Positions 40,424 to 52,263 are shown, numbered from the stretch's first letter. The stretch: 64,000 nt of DNA from Terriglobia bacterium (GCA_020073465.1 JAIQFC010000011.1:62001-126000); one strand, 5' to 3'. The notes: generated from the letters alone by a model not told the origin. Program-made: numbers and translations.

Positions 40424-41632
40424 ATGAAACGCATTGCTATCTTGGGATCGACTGGCTCGATCGGACGCAACACGCTTGATGTTGCCGAGTCCTATCCCGA
40501 CCGCTTTCAGATTGTGGCTCTCGCTGCGGGCGGCAACTTGGAGGCGGCCTTCGAACAGGCGAAGCGCTGGCGTCCGCGAGTGATCTCGATGGCGGCCGAG
40601 GCCGATGCGGATTCCCTGCGCTCCCGTTTGAAAAAGGAAGGCCTTTCAGAAATCGAAGTGGTTCACGGTGCGGCGGGCACCGTCCGGGTTGCCACGCATC
40701 CCGAGGTTGATTTCGTGGTAAGCGCCATCGTCGGCGTGGCAGGGCTCGAGGCGACGTACGAGGCGGTGCGCGCCGGCAAGAGTCTAGGTCTTGCCAACAA
40801 GGAATGCCTGGTCGCCGCGGGCGAGTTGATCACCGCCGAAGCGCGCCGGCAAGGCAAGCCGCTGCTGCCCATCGACAGCGAGCACAATGCGGTTCATCAA
40901 TGCTTGCGCGGTGGAAGGATGGAGGAAGTCGAGCGCATCTGGCTGACCGCCTCGGGCGGACCATTCCTCAACACTCCGAGTTCGAAGTTCTCCTCAATTA
41001 CCGTTGAGCAGGCCTTGAATCATCCCACGTGGAAGATGGGACGGCGCATCACCATCGATTCGGCCACGCTGATGAACAAGGGCTTTGAGGTCATCGAAGC
41101 GTGCCGGCTGTTTCACATCCCGTCGGCGAAGGTTGACGTAATCGTTCATCCGCAGTCGACCATCCACTCCATGGTCGAGTTCGTGGATGGCAGTATCCTG
41201 GCTCAATTCTCGGTCACGGACATGCGGCTGCCGATTCTGTACGCCCTAACATATCCCGAGCGGATTCAATCGGAGATGCGCTTTCCGGTCAGTGACTTGC
41301 GTCATCTGGACTTCTGCCCTCCGGACATGAATAAATTTACTTGTCTGCGTCTTGCTTACGAAGCCGCGGAGGCGGGTGGGGCAAAGACGGTTGCCCTCAA
41401 TGCAGCCGACGAAGTTGCCGTGGCGGCGTTTCTGGAAGGCAGCATCCGTTTCGATGAGATTCCCAGGATCATCGAAGACGTACTTTCGCGAACCAATTCC
41501 GGGGATCTGGAGTCTATTAGAAAGGTACTGGAAGCCGACGCGGAAGCCCGCGAGACGGCACAGGAGCGGGTTGCGGTTCTCAAGAGCACTGTGAAGAAAA
41601 CTGCACAGCCCCGGGCTACATCTTTCGCTTAG
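40424..41632 (+). CDS. dxr: 1-deoxy-D-xylulose 5-phosphate reductoisomerase
   Basis: A 402-residue NADPH-dependent enzyme making 2-C-methyl-D-erythritol 4-phosphate, the second step of the non-mevalonate isoprenoid pathway. The NADPH motif is GSTGSIG at 8-14, LANKECLVAAGELI and PIDSEHNAVHQCL give the metal/substrate residues, and TASGGPF and HPTWKMGRRITIDSATLMNK are diagnostic. ATG at 40424. It works with ispG (45831) and feeds uppS in the same region. Confidence 0.95.
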   Translation: MKRIAILGSTGSIGRNTLDVAESYPDRFQIVALAAGGNLEAAFEQAKRWRPRVISMAAEADADSLRSRLKKEGLSEIEVVHGAAGTVRVATHPEVDFVVSAIVGVAGLEATYEAVRAGKSLGLANKECLVAAGELITAEARRQGKPLLPIDSEHNAVHQCLRGGRMEEVERIWLTASGGPFLNTPSSKFSSITVEQALNHPTWKMGRRITIDSATLMNKGFEVIEACRLFHIPSAKVDVIVHPQSTIHSMVEFVDGSILAQFSVTDMRLPILYALTYPERIQSEMRFPVSDLRHLDFCPPDMNKFTCLRLAYEAAEAGGAKTVALNAADEVAVAAFLEGSIRFDEIPRIIEDVLSRTNSGDLESIRKVLEADAEARETAQERVAVLKSTVKKTAQPRATSFA

Positions 41633-41672
41633 TTGTTGGAATCTAACAGGGTGGAGAGTTCGTACCTCGAAT

Positions 41673-43025
41673 ATGCCTGAGTTCCTAAGCTCGTTGTCCT
41701 TTCTTTACGTCATCCCGGTCCTGGGCTTCATGATCCTGATCCACGAGTTCGGCCACTATGCCGTGGCCAAGTGGCTGGGAGTTCGGGTCGAGGTATTCTC
41801 CATCGGCTTCGGCAAGCGGCTGTTCGGGTTCCGCAAGGGGGAGACCGACTACCGTATCGCAGCCATCCCGCTCGGGGGCTACGTCAAGATGAGCGGCGAG
41901 AACCCCATGGACGAGCGCACGGGCGATCCTGCCGAGTTTCTTTCGCACTCTCGCTGGCACCGGTTCCTGATTGCCATCGCCGGGCCGGCAATGAACATTC
42001 TGCTAGCAGTTTTCCTGCTCACCATCGTCTACATGGTGCACTATGAGTATCCCGCCTTCATGGACAGGCCAGCGGTTATTGCCGGGACGCGGCACGACTC
42101 CGCGGCAGCTCAGGCCGGCCTGCAGGCAGGCGACCAGATCATCAAGGCCGACGGCGTTGACAACCCTACATGGGAGCAGTTGCAGCCAGCTGTGTGGCTG
42201 AGCGCTAACCAACCTATGAACATCACGGTGCGGCGCGGAGACAAGGTTTTTCAGACCACGATCGTGCCCAAGGCGGTCACGACGTCGGAAGTAGGTTCGG
42301 CGGGATGGTATTGGGCTGAGCCCGTGATCGTCGGCCGGCTGGACGCCGATATGCCCGCGGCGAAGGCCGGCATGAAAGAGGACGACAGGATTACAGCAAT
42401 CAATGGTCAGCCGGTAGCGTCCATTGAGAGCATGATCGAGAGCTTGCAGCAAACCAAGGATCACCCCGTCGAGCTCACCGTGGTTCGGGGAAACGAGACT
42501 ATGCACCTTCGGATGCAGCCGGTGCTGTCTCCGACCGAGGATCCCAAAGAGTCGCGGTACCGGTTGGGATTTCTCAACAAGGGCGAGAGCAGAGTAACCA
42601 AGCTTGGGTTCCCGCAGGCGCTTCGCTTTTCGCTGGAGCAAAACAAGAAGTACTCGCTGCTGCTTCTGGAACTCGCGAAGAAGCTGGTGCAGGGCAAGGT
42701 TTCGCCGCGCATGGTCTCGGGGCCGATTGGAATTGCCCAGCAAGCCGGCTACGCAGCCCGCGAAAAGGGCTGGACGCCTTTGATGGAACTGACGGCCGGA
42801 ATCAGCCTGAACCTCGGCATCTTCAACCTGCTGCCGATTCCAATCCTCGATGGCGGCGTAATCCTGTTCCTGCTGATCGAGGGCTTGATGCGGCGTGACA
42901 TCAGCCTGCGCATCAAGGAGCGCGTCTACCAGGCAGCGTTCGTGTTCCTGGTCCTGTTTGCGGTAATGGTCATCTACAACGATCTGATGAAGACGATTCC
43001 CGGGCTGGCGGATCGACTGCCGTAG
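41673..43025 (+). CDS. rseP: RIP site-2 metalloprotease RseP
   Basis: A 450-residue intramembrane zinc protease. HEFGH (H24, E25, H28) lies in the first membrane helix, two PDZ domains are at ~125-210 and ~215-295, and the C-terminal [16 protein letters not shown] contributes the third metal ligand. It would cleave membrane-bound anti-sigma factors in envelope stress signalling. It follows dxr by 40 bp, the common order. Confidence 0.93.
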   Translation: MPEFLSSLSFLYVIPVLGFMILIHEFGHYAVAKWLGVRVEVFSIGFGKRLFGFRKGETDYRIAAIPLGGYVKMSGENPMDERTGDPAEFLSHSRWHRFLIAIAGPAMNILLAVFLLTIVYMVHYEYPAFMDRPAVIAGTRHDSAAAQAGLQAGDQIIKADGVDNPTWEQLQPAVWLSANQPMNITVRRGDKVFQTTIVPKAVTTSEVGSAGWYWAEPVIVGRLDADMPAAKAGMKEDDRITAINGQPVASIESMIESLQQTKDHPVELTVVRGNETMHLRMQPVLSPTEDPKESRYRLGFLNKGESRVTKLGFPQALRFSLEQNKKYSLLLLELAKKLVQGKVSPRMVSGPIGIAQQAGYAAREKGWTPLMELTAGISLNLGIFNLLPIPILDGGVILFLLIEGLMRRDISLRIKERVYQAAFVFLVLFAVMVIYNDLMKTIPGLADRLP

Positions 43026-43126
43026 CGCTCAGGTCGCAGCGTAGCGACGTCTCTCAAATCACCGCACGGTGTGATGGGAAACACTACACGGCGCGAGGAG
43101 AATTTGTAGTATGTCCTCGGAGTTTT

Positions 43127-45775
43127 TTGCTCGTGCCGACCCTGCAAACCCCGTCCGGACACTCCGTTTCCCACTACCACCTACAGGAGCGACTCGGCAG
43201 TGGCGGAATGAGTGTGGTCTACCGAGCCGAAGACACCCAACTGGGCCGCTCCGTCGCCATCAAGTTCCTGCCCGATGAACTCACTCGCGATCCCCAGGTC
43301 TACGAACGCTTTCGGCGTGAGGCGCGCGCAGCGTCTTCCCTGAACCATCCCAACATTTGCACGATCCATGAAGTCGGCGAACAGGACGGCAGACCATTCA
43401 TCGTGATGGAGTACCTGCAGGGGCAGGCGTTGCGCGATGCCATCAAAGACCACCCTCTGGAAATCGACCGCCTGCTGGAACTGGCGATCCAGGTCGCGGA
43501 TGGGCTTGATGCCGCTCACGCACGGGGCATCATCCACCGCGATGTAAAGCCGGGAAATATTTTTGTGACCGAGCGGGGTCACGCCAAACTGCTGGACTTC
43601 GGCCTGGCCAAGGTGAGCCCGGTGGGACAGTTGGAGGCTGAGACCATCAGCAATGAGCACTTGACCAGCACGGGCACGACGTTGGGCACGGTCGCTTACA
43701 TGTCGCCGGAGCAGGCGTTAGGCAAAGAGCTTGATGTTCGCACCGATCTGTTTTCGTTTGGCGTAGTGCTCTACGAAATGGCTACGGCCACTCTGCCCTT
43801 TCGTGGCGACACATCCGCCGCCGTCTTCGATTCCATTCTTCACAAGTTGCCAGTATCCCCCGCGATTTTGAATCCCGCAGTCCCGCCGGAGCTGGAGCGA
43901 ATCATCAACGCCAGCCTGGAAAAGGATCGGGAAGTGCGATATCAGAGCGCCTCGGATCTGCGCGCTGACTTGAAGCGCCTGAAGCGTGACACCGACTCCG
44001 ACAAGATTCTGGTGGCGAAGGGCAGTTCAGGGGCCATCGCCTCCGCCAAACCACGAAAACGCACGCTGCTATGGGTCCTCCTCGTGGTGCTGCTGGCGCT
44101 GGTCGCGGGTGTGCTGGGCCGGCTTCTGGCTCCGTTGCCGGCGCCAAGAGTCGTGGGCACAAGCCAGATCACTCACGACGGGCTTACGAAGTCTGGGTTT
44201 GTAACGGATGGCGCAAGGATCTACTTCTCGGAGTATTCCGGCGGCCATCTCGTGCCGGCACAAGTTTCGGCCAAGGGCGGTGATGCATTCGCCATCCCGG
44301 CGCCCTTCCAGAACACAGACATTCTTGGCATCTCTCCCGACCACTCCGCGCTGCTCGTGACAGACGTCAAGGGGGGAGGATCACTGTCGCCCTTCTGGAT
44401 GATGCCCCTGCCCGCGGGCTCGCCCCGCCGACTGGGCAGTCTGGAGGGTCACGACGCCGCCTGGTCGCCGGATGGACTTCAACTGGCATTCCTCAAAGGA
44501 ACGGACCTGTACCTGGCAGATTCAGACGGTTCAAATCCCCGCAAGATTCACAGCTTCACCGCGATTCCAAGCTATGTTCGCTTTTCCCCCGATAGCAGCC
44601 GCCTGCGCCTGACCTTGAATCCGCTAAGGGAGAACACCAACTCGATTTGGGAGATTAAGACTGATGGTTCTGATCTGCACCCCCTGTTACCCGGCTGGGA
44701 TCCTACCTCGCTGCAATGTTGCGGTGAGTGGACACGGGATGGGCGCTACTACATCTTTCAGGTGCAGAATGCCACCGGCACGATCGACTTGTGGGCTCGG
44801 TGCGAGATACGCCGCCCGTTTCAGAAAATAGCGCGCCCGGTTCAACTCACGACTGGGCCTCTGTGGTACATGAAACCCCTGCCGAGCCTGGAAGGCTCGA
44901 AGATTTTTGCGACCGGTACGCTCCCTCGCGGCGAGTTGGTCCGCTACGATTCGCGGGCCCGCCAGTTCTTCCCTTACCTCTCCGGCATTTCGGTGGGTGA
45001 ATTGGACTTTTCCCCCGACGGAGAATGGGTCGTCTACGTGAGCTACCCGGAGCTGACACTCTGGCGAGCGCGGGCCGATGGCACGGACCGCCTGCAGTTG
45101 ACCTCTCCGCCCCACTACGCAACCTTGCCCCGCTGGTCGCCAGACGGGAAACAGATCGCATACGTCGGCACAGAACTTGGCAAGCCTTGGAAAATATTCC
45201 TGATCCCGGCGCAGGGGGGTACATCCCAGGAATTGCTGCCGAACGACAGCCGTCATGAGGTGGATGCCACATGGTCTCCCGACGGCAACCGGTTGGCCTT
45301 CGGACGGTTGTCGCGCGGGCTCGACACCGGGGAACTGGAGATCGAGGTCTTCGATTTCACCACGCATCAGTTCTCCACGATTCCCGAATCGCGTGCCTTG
45401 TTCAGCCCGCGTTGGTCCCCGGATGGCCGCTACCTCGCAGCCCTTTCGCTGGATTCCAGAAGGTTGATGCTTTTTGATTTCACTGTCCAAAAATGGTCGG
45501 AGTGGTTGCGCACCGAGGATGGAACTGTGGGGTATCCGGTCTGGACCAAGGACGGCAAGTCGTTGTACATCGAACGCTTCTATGGGGCAGAACCGTCACT
45601 GCATAAGATCAATCTGGGAGAAACTCGATCCCAACAGGTTCTCGCGTGGCAAGGGTTCCGACGCTTCGGCGGAGTGTGGGGCACGTGGTCGGGGATCGCT
45701 CCGGACGGTAGTGTGCTCTCGGTTCACGACCTCAGCACCCAGGAAATCTACGCCCTCGATGTAAAGCTCCCCTGA
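43127..45775 (+). CDS. Membrane Ser/Thr protein kinase with C-terminal beta-propeller
   Basis: An 882-residue Hanks-type kinase. Glycine loop GSGGMSV (24-30), K46 in [14 protein letters not shown] (D139) and DFGLAK (157-162) are intact, so it should be active. A transmembrane helix near 305-330 ([20 protein letters not shown]) is followed by a large extracytoplasmic domain with PD40/TolB-type WSPDG repeats ([40 protein letters not shown]). The probable start is TTG 43127, with GTG 43133 as an alternative. The domain order (kinase-TM-propeller) is abundant in Acidobacteria. Confidence 0.9.
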   Translation: MLVPTLQTPSGHSVSHYHLQERLGSGGMSVVYRAEDTQLGRSVAIKFLPDELTRDPQVYERFRREARAASSLNHPNICTIHEVGEQDGRPFIVMEYLQGQALRDAIKDHPLEIDRLLELAIQVADGLDAAHARGIIHRDVKPGNIFVTERGHAKLLDFGLAKVSPVGQLEAETISNEHLTSTGTTLGTVAYMSPEQALGKELDVRTDLFSFGVVLYEMATATLPFRGDTSAAVFDSILHKLPVSPAILNPAVPPELERIINASLEKDREVRYQSASDLRADLKRLKRDTDSDKILVAKGSSGAIASAKPRKRTLLWVLLVVLLALVAGVLGRLLAPLPAPRVVGTSQITHDGLTKSGFVTDGARIYFSEYSGGHLVPAQVSAKGGDAFAIPAPFQNTDILGISPDHSALLVTDVKGGGSLSPFWMMPLPAGSPRRLGSLEGHDAAWSPDGLQLAFLKGTDLYLADSDGSNPRKIHSFTAIPSYVRFSPDSSRLRLTLNPLRENTNSIWEIKTDGSDLHPLLPGWDPTSLQCCGEWTRDGRYYIFQVQNATGTIDLWARCEIRRPFQKIARPVQLTTGPLWYMKPLPSLEGSKIFATGTLPRGELVRYDSRARQFFPYLSGISVGELDFSPDGEWVVYVSYPELTLWRARADGTDRLQLTSPPHYATLPRWSPDGKQIAYVGTELGKPWKIFLIPAQGGTSQELLPNDSRHEVDATWSPDGNRLAFGRLSRGLDTGELEIEVFDFTTHQFSTIPESRALFSPRWSPDGRYLAALSLDSRRLMLFDFTVQKWSEWLRTEDGTVGYPVWTKDGKSLYIERFYGAEPSLHKINLGETRSQQVLAWQGFRRFGGVWGTWSGIAPDGSVLSVHDLSTQEIYALDVKLP

Positions 45776-45830
45776 ACATGTCTCAAACGTTCCGAAGGCC
45801 TTGTTTCCGCGTGTTAAACTAATACTTCCC

Positions 45831-47096
<1,266 letters not shown>

Positions 47097-47136
47097 CTGG
47101 TTCGGGAAGAACCCGCTCGGCTGACTGACTGTCACC

Positions 47137-47201
47137 TCAGCGGCTAAAGCCGCGGTTGATGATGCGACAGCTGCGGTGCGGCTCGAAGCCGCGCCCTTTC
47201 A
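47137..47201 (+). repeat. Dispersed 'AGCGGCTAAAGCCGC' hairpin repeat
   Basis: Two hairpins, GCGGCTAAAGCCGC and GTGCGGCTCGAAGCCGCGC, are separated by TTGATGATGCGACAGCTG and end in CCCTTTCAAA. It lies between ispG and the convergent lipoprotein gene and may also act as a terminator. Such units recur in acidobacterial genomes (background knowledge). Confidence 0.6.
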
Positions 47202-47289
47202 AAACAGAGTCGTAGATCGAGTCTGTCCCGGACGTGCGCCGGCATCTCGCCATCGACTGCTAATTCCCAGTCTTTGTCCGTCGCCAAGA

Positions 47290-48852
47290 TCATTGGCCAG
47301 TCAACAGGAAGATCGGTTGTTGCGGCGGGGGTTCGCCGTTCACGCCCGCCGGGGCGCCGCTGAAGGGCGCAAGCATATCCAAAACGAGTGTATCCGGCGT
47401 GTTCGTGCTGCCGCTGCCGACGGTACTGGTCGTGGTATTGACCGACGCTACGGCGCCAGCGTCACACATTCCCACATAGACGCGGCTGCTGTCGGCGGCT
47501 GCGGCCGTGGTCATCCGGAAACGCGTGGACCCCGGCGCGTAGGTTGCACTAGGCGCACATGAGACTACGGACGGTACAGCGTACGGCGGAGGATTCGTAG
47601 CGGGCGTCGGGTTGAACGCTGGGGCCGCCAGTAAGTACATGCTGGTCTTCACGTTGAGGCTGTTGGCGTCGACCACAGTCAGTTGCGGAATCACGCATGC
47701 GCCAGCCACATTCAGATCAGGACACACGGTCGCCGTCTGATAACCGGCCACGTAGAAGCGGCTGCCGTCCCGCAATGCCGCCACCTGGGTCGGAGCCAGG
47801 GCGCTGCAGGTGGGGCAGGCACTCAATGTGGGAATCGTAATCGCCCTCAGTAACGTGGGCGTATCGTTGGCACTGCCGGTCGTAGAAATGACATACACCG
47901 TGCCGTTGTTCGGATTAGCGACATAAAGCCGGCTCAGGCGAGAATCGTATGCGATGAAGTTTGCGCCCGTTCCAACCGAGAGGCTGCCGATTACGCTATC
48001 CGAGGCCGTATCCAGCGTGACAAGCTGGCCGTCTCCCTGGGTGAGCACGTAGACGCGGTGGTTATCATTCCGAGCCACGACCCAGACTGGAGTCGTCCCC
48101 GAAAAACCTACAACCGTGTTCTGCGACATGTCCACGGTGTTGAAGCTCGTCACCGTGTTATTTCCCTGGTTGGCGACGTAAAGCTTCCTGCCATCCACGG
48201 TTTCTGCCATGCCCACCGGGTGAGAGCCCGCGGCTAGGTACACGATGTTGGAAATAGTGTTCGTCGAGTTACTGAGGACTGCAACGGAATCGGTGCTGCT
48301 GCGATTGCAGCCGGGGCCGTTTTCGACGCCGTAGTTGGCGACATAGACGACGGTGCTTTGGGATGTCGCCACAAAGTCGGGCAGGTAGGAGCAAAAGAAA
48401 GGCGGCTGCGTGGGGTCGGAATTGGGCACAAGGTTTGGCAGCGGGAATTTGAACACGGTTCCCAGCCCTGTGCTGACCGTGGAGTCAAACGACGGCGAGA
48501 AGGATGCCACTACGTCGGCTCCCCCCGCAAACATGCTGCCCGCGCTGGCCACAAAGACACGTGCGTTGCTGGGCAGAACAGCGATGTGAGTGGGGTTGAT
48601 GCCAACGTTTGCGCTGTTGGCATCGGATGGGGTTTGGCCGATGACAACATCGCCCGAGACTGAGATCTGGACCGCGGCGCCGGGAGCCCCGGGGATGTTC
48701 ACGTTGAGGCCAAAGACAGAATGAAAGTTCGCCGGATTCGGAGGCGTGGTGACGGTGGGAATCACCACCGGGCGGTAAATCTGCCCGCAGGACACACACA
48801 CCAAGGTTGCAGCCAGCATGACCGCGATTCGGCCCACACGTCGAGAACTCAT
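47290..48852 (-). CDS. Secreted YncE-like beta-propeller protein (putative lipoprotein)
   Basis: A 520-residue protein with a signal peptide ending near LVCVSC (an imperfect lipobox). Repeated blades of the YncE/40-residue YVTN type follow: HIAVLPSNARVFVASAGSMF; VGMAETVDGRKLYVANQGNN; VYVLTQGDGQLVTLDTASDS; RLYVANPNNGTVYVISTTGS. It probably binds ligands or proteins at the cell surface; it has no enzymatic motif. The start ATG 48852 has CGGAG at a suitable distance; GTG 48858 is an alternative. Confidence 0.78.
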   Translation of the reverse strand: MSSRRVGRIAVMLAATLVCVSCGQIYRPVVIPTVTTPPNPANFHSVFGLNVNIPGAPGAAVQISVSGDVVIGQTPSDANSANVGINPTHIAVLPSNARVFVASAGSMFAGGADVVASFSPSFDSTVSTGLGTVFKFPLPNLVPNSDPTQPPFFCSYLPDFVATSQSTVVYVANYGVENGPGCNRSSTDSVAVLSNSTNTISNIVYLAAGSHPVGMAETVDGRKLYVANQGNNTVTSFNTVDMSQNTVVGFSGTTPVWVVARNDNHRVYVLTQGDGQLVTLDTASDSVIGSLSVGTGANFIAYDSRLSRLYVANPNNGTVYVISTTGSANDTPTLLRAITIPTLSACPTCSALAPTQVAALRDGSRFYVAGYQTATVCPDLNVAGACVIPQLTVVDANSLNVKTSMYLLAAPAFNPTPATNPPPYAVPSVVSCAPSATYAPGSTRFRMTTAAAADSSRVYVGMCDAGAVASVNTTTSTVGSGSTNTPDTLVLDMLAPFSGAPAGVNGEPPPQQPIFLLTGQ

Positions 48853-48927
48853 CGGCACTCCGGAAAACAGTCTTTAGATAGAAGCGATATTGTAACGATT
48901 GCTGGGAATCCGCGCCAGAGAAGCAGT

Positions 48928-49117
48928 TCTCAGTTCTCAGTTCTCAGTTCTCAGTGCTCGGTTCTCAGCTATCAGCTACACCTGTGATGCTGGGCGACCG
49001 GGGTAAGTTGGATAAGGAGAGATTTGGCACAATGAGAGGGGACCCGATTCCCATACTTGAGGGTTTCAATATCTTCCCCGGTTCGGAGCAAAGCTGAGAG
49101 CTGAGAGCTGACAGCTG
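48928..49117. repeat. Inverted pair of AGTTCTC / GAGAGCT heptad repeats
   Basis: The left arm (48928-48979) is a run of AGTTCTC units with a 7-bp period. The right arm (49093-49117) has AGCTGAGAGCTGAGAGCTGA. A ~113-bp core lies between. A fragment of the same heptad repeat occurs at 63799-63829. Confidence 0.75.
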
Positions 49118-49119
49118 GA

Positions 49120-49962
49120 TTATCCCCTGCCCCGTCGGGCCTTCGCGGAGGCAGCGGGAGCCTCGGATTTTTCCGTTGCGGCGGGCTTCTTCTTCCCTTC
49201 CATCTGCGCCAGGCTTTGTTTCAGAGCGGCCATCAGGTCCACGACCGGAGCCAACTTCTTGGGTTTCTCAGCCTGGGCAACTTCTCCGCCTTCGAGCTTG
49301 GTCTCGATCAGCTTCTTCAAGTTCTCCTGGAAGCTGTCTTTGTATTTCTCTGGATCCCACTCGTCGGCCAGCGCTTCGATCAGTTGGTGGGCGACCTTTA
49401 CTTCGGCTTCCTTCAGTTCCACGTCGGGCGCGCCGAAGCCTTCCACCTTGCGGACTTCCTCGGCGTAGTACATGGTGTGCAGCATCAGTCCGCCCTCGTG
49501 CGGGCGCAAGAACACGGTGTACTCGCGGTTGTGCATGGTGATCTTGGCGATGGCAACGTATTCACTCTCTTCGAGCGCTTTGGTCAGCAGAGCATACGGG
49601 CGCCGTCCCGCCTCTTCCGGCATCATGTAGTACGACGATTCGAAGTACACCGGGTCGACCTGGCTCTCTTTTACGAATTCCAGGATTTCCATGGTCTTGG
49701 CAGTCTGGGGCTCGATCTTCTTGATCTCGTCGGGCTCGATGACGATGTACTCGTCCTTGCGAAACTCGTAGCCTTTGACGATCTCGCTGCGGTCGACCAC
49801 CACGTTTTCCGCCGGGCAGATGTACTGCTGCTTCACCCGCTGCTTGTCGGTGCGGTGCAGCATATTGAAGGAAATGCCGGAACTGCGGGCGCCGGAGAAC
49901 AGGCGCACGGGCATGGAAATGAGGCCAAAGGTTAGGTGACCGGACCAGACGGAAGATGGCAT
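49120..49962 (-). CDS. ku: Non-homologous end joining protein Ku
   Basis: A 280-residue bacterial Ku: MPSSVWSGHLTFGLISMPVR, the strand VDRSEIVKGYEFRKDEYIVI, YVAIAKITMHNREYTVFLRP and the helical bridge DEWDPEKYKDSFQENLKKLI are diagnostic. It binds broken DNA ends and recruits LigD. The C-terminal Lys/Ala-rich tail (KKKPAATEKSEAPAASAKAR) is typical and DNA-binding. ligD is not in the window. It is divergent from the YfiT-like gene. Confidence 0.93.
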   Translation of the reverse strand: MPSSVWSGHLTFGLISMPVRLFSGARSSGISFNMLHRTDKQRVKQQYICPAENVVVDRSEIVKGYEFRKDEYIVIEPDEIKKIEPQTAKTMEILEFVKESQVDPVYFESSYYMMPEEAGRRPYALLTKALEESEYVAIAKITMHNREYTVFLRPHEGGLMLHTMYYAEEVRKVEGFGAPDVELKEAEVKVAHQLIEALADEWDPEKYKDSFQENLKKLIETKLEGGEVAQAEKPKKLAPVVDLMAALKQSLAQMEGKKKPAATEKSEAPAASAKARRGRG

Positions 49963-50332
49963 AGTTTCCCTCGAGATCGTCCCCGAAGCGTCGGCGGAAA
50001 GCGGGCTTCAAGAACGTGGAGCTAAACGCAACAGCAGAGAGAGTTTAGCCTAGAACTTGCTTTTTGCACAAAACCTGGGGCACCGGGGAGAACCCAGAGG
50101 CCAAGCCCGAGGGAATGAGGTTTCAAGGGACTGGGCACTAGGGGTTGTAGTTATACAGTGGGTTCCGGCAGTGGCCGGGCAAACGCGTCCAAGGTGTGTC
50201 TTCTGTTTTGCGATTATCGGGCTTGTCACGGGGGCCGGTTCTGACTCTCTAATGGTTATCATGAACAGCTTTCATCAGCCCAGCCGCGCTCGATCTTCAC
50301 TTCTGAATTTACAATTCTGGTGAGGAGACGAA
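49963..50332. other. Divergent intergenic region between ku and the YfiT-like gene
   Basis: About 370 bp with the two divergent promoters; I could not fix -35/-10 boxes with confidence. A GAGGAG ribosome-binding site lies just before the 50333 ATG. No repeat, RNA or small gene is supported; an 88-codon frame at 50057 has no family features. Confidence 0.6.
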
Positions 50333-50857
50333 ATGAGCGACCTGCGCTATCCCGTTGGCAAGTTCAGTTTCGAAGGCCCACTCCGCGAAGAAGACAAGCA
50401 GAAGTTCCTGAATGACATCCAGCAGGCTCCGGCCAAACTGCGGGCAGCCGTTGCGGGGCTCTCGCCGCAACAATTGGATACGCCGTACCGGCCAGACGGC
50501 TGGACCGTACGCCAGGTCGTACATCATGTCCCGGACAGCCATCTCAACGCCTATTTGCGCTTCAAGCTAGCCCTCACCGAAGATGAGCCGACAATCAAGC
50601 CCTACGCCGAAGACCGGTGGGCAGAACTCCCGGACACCAGGCTGACTCCGATTGAGGTTTCTCTGACACTGCTCGATTCCCTGCATGATCGCTGGGTGCG
50701 TCTCCTGCGGTCGATCAAACCGGAGGATTGGAAGCGCAAGTTCCGGCATCCTGAGTTAGGCGTCGTCAGTCTGGAGAAAAATTTGGCGCTCTATGCATGG
50801 CACGGACGGCACCACGTGGCACATGTCACGAGCCTGCGGGAGCGCAGCGGCTGGTGA
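50333..50857 (+). CDS. YfiT/BstA-like DinB-superfamily metal-dependent protein
   Basis: A 174-residue protein. LRYPVGKFSFEGPLREEDKQ, the metal histidine in VRQVVHHVPDSHLNAYLRF and the C-terminal YAWHGRHHVAHV (two histidines) are the signature of the B. subtilis YfiT (bacillithiol-S-transferase-like) group. The thiol cofactor in this organism is unknown. RBS GAGGAG, ATG at 50333. Confidence 0.85.
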   Translation: MSDLRYPVGKFSFEGPLREEDKQKFLNDIQQAPAKLRAAVAGLSPQQLDTPYRPDGWTVRQVVHHVPDSHLNAYLRFKLALTEDEPTIKPYAEDRWAELPDTRLTPIEVSLTLLDSLHDRWVRLLRSIKPEDWKRKFRHPELGVVSLEKNLALYAWHGRHHVAHVTSLRERSGW

Positions 50858-50861
50858 GAAC

Positions 50862-50995
50862 CAGGGCTTCGGGCTTCAGCAACCCCGCAGTTAGGAAGCT
50901 CGAAAGTCGACGTCAATTTTTGTCATTGTTTATTGGGTCCCGTGTCACCTGCGACTTGGTTGGCTGAAGCCAGAAAGCCGAAGCCCGAAACCCTG
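50862..50995. repeat. Inverted GGGCTTCGGGCTTC repeat pair
   Basis: The left arm (50862-50884) is CAGGGCTTCGGGCTTCAGCA; the right arm (50958-50995) ends GCCGAAGCCCGAAACCCTG. The arms are complementary except for a short insertion. A ~73-bp AT-richer core lies between. The pair ends 3 bp before the ElyC-like gene's stop codon. Confidence 0.75.
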
Positions 50996-50998
50996 TCC

Positions 50999-51619
50999 TT
51001 ACGTGATTCCCACTCGCCACAACAAATAGCTGCTCGCTTCCCGCAGGACCGCAAGCATGCGCTGCGCCGTGGTGCGCGGGCGCGAATCCGGACGCGGCGC
51101 CACGTAGACTGGGCCAACGCCCTCATGCTCCAGCAATTTCCGGATGCGGAAGACGTGGTAGGCATCGCTGACGGCGACACAACTGTGCAGGCCATTGGCA
51201 TGCATGATGACGCCCACACGCACGGCGGACTCAGCCGTGTCGCGCCCCTGAGTTTCTGCAATGAGGCTTCGTTCGGGGATGCCGCGGCGCATCAGGTAGT
51301 CGCGGCCCACGCCTCCTTCGCTGAACTTGGTATCGGATCCGGCGCCGCCGGTTGTGATCACCACCTGCGCGATACCTCGATGGAAGAGATCAAAGCCCTG
51401 ATCGAGACGGGCTCGCAGAACTGGCGACGGGTGTCCGGCATACTCCGCCGCACCAAAGACGACGATGGCATCCGCGGGCCGAATTTCCTCAAGCGATGCG
51501 GTGTGAACAACGCGGATGCAAGTCACCAGCAGGAAAGCGGCCACCGTTGCTGCTGCCAGGACCGTCAGCCGCAGGAACCAGCGGCCCCGGGGTTGCTGGT
51601 TGGCGCCGTCGTCGCTCAT
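50999..51619 (-). CDS. YdcF/ElyC (DUF218) family protein
   Basis: A 206-residue protein with one N-terminal transmembrane segment (LRLTVLAAATVAAFLLVTCI) and the DUF218 domain outside: DAIVVFGAAEYAGHPSPVLR, ITTGGAGSDTKFSEG, AETQGRDTAESAVRVG, VSDAYHVFRIRKLLEHEG. ElyC in E. coli affects undecaprenyl-carrier use and envelope integrity. The start overlaps the Sua5 stop (ATGA), so the two are translationally coupled. Confidence 0.85.
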   Translation of the reverse strand: MSDDGANQQPRGRWFLRLTVLAAATVAAFLLVTCIRVVHTASLEEIRPADAIVVFGAAEYAGHPSPVLRARLDQGFDLFHRGIAQVVITTGGAGSDTKFSEGGVGRDYLMRRGIPERSLIAETQGRDTAESAVRVGVIMHANGLHSCVAVSDAYHVFRIRKLLEHEGVGPVYVAPRPDSRPRTTAQRMLAVLREASSYLLWRVGIT

Positions 51620-52263
51620 CCTTTAGCGAAGAAGCTCGAGATTTCCTCGGAAGCAATCGCGCCTTCGCGGAGGATGCGCCAGCGCGAGCCTTCATCGGTA
51701 AGATCGACGATGGTGGAGGCGACATCGCGGGGAGAGGTTCCGCCGTCGACGATGATGCTGATGCGGCCATGCAGCTGGTCGTGCACTTGCTCGGCGGTGG
51801 TGCACTCGGAGGCGCCACTGAGATTCGCTGAGGTCGCCGTGATGGGGATCGCAGCCGCCATTACTACCGCCTGGGGGATCTTAGCGTTGGGCACGCGCAG
51901 GGCGACGTGTCCCGTGTTGGCCGTTACCTTGAGCGGGAGCCTCGAGCCCGCTTTCACAATGACGGTCAGCGGCCCGGGCCAGAACTTGCGGGCCAGAGCA
52001 TAGAACTCTTCCGGCAAATCCTTGGCGAGTTCCTCAGCCTGATCAATGTTTCCGATCAGCAGCGACAAGGGTTTATGGCGCGAGCGAGTCTTAATGTCGT
52101 AGACCTTATCCACGGCACGGAGGTTGAAGGGATCGGCCGCCAGACCGTAGAACGTATCCGTCGGCATACCCAGCACTTCGCCGGCACGAATCTGATCGGC
52201 GGCGTACTTCACCAGCGACAACTCCGGATCTTCACTATTAATTTTTATGATCTCAGCGCGCAC
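51616..52263 (-). CDS. L-threonylcarbamoyladenylate synthase (Sua5/YrdC/YciO family)
   Basis: A 215-residue YrdC-fold enzyme for the t6A37 tRNA modification. GEVLGMPTDTFYGLAADPFN, the K-x-R motif in YDIKTRSRHKPLSLLIG, and the S-x-N motif in ITATSANLSG are present. The start is GTG at 52263. It lacks the C-terminal Sua5 domain, so it is a short form. It is divergent from trmH across a 131-bp promoter region. Confidence 0.88.
   Translation of the reverse strand: MRAEIIKINSEDPELSLVKYAADQIRAGEVLGMPTDTFYGLAADPFNLRAVDKVYDIKTRSRHKPLSLLIGNIDQAEELAKDLPEEFYALARKFWPGPLTVIVKAGSRLPLKVTANTGHVALRVPNAKIPQAVVMAAAIPITATSANLSGASECTTAEQVHDQLHGRISIIVDGGTSPRDVASTIVDLTDEGSRWRILREGAIASEEISSFFAKG

Noticed and set aside
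44524-44545. tRNA T-loop-like GGTTCAAATCCCCGC
   Set aside because: It lies inside the kinase beta-propeller coding sequence and no cloverleaf arms surround it.
48928-48979. CRISPR-like array
   Set aside because: The units are 7 bp and contiguous with no spacers, and no cas genes are present.
50057-50323. An 88-codon ORF between ku and the YfiT-like gene
   Set aside because: There is no RBS at the start, no recognisable domain, and it fits divergent promoter DNA.
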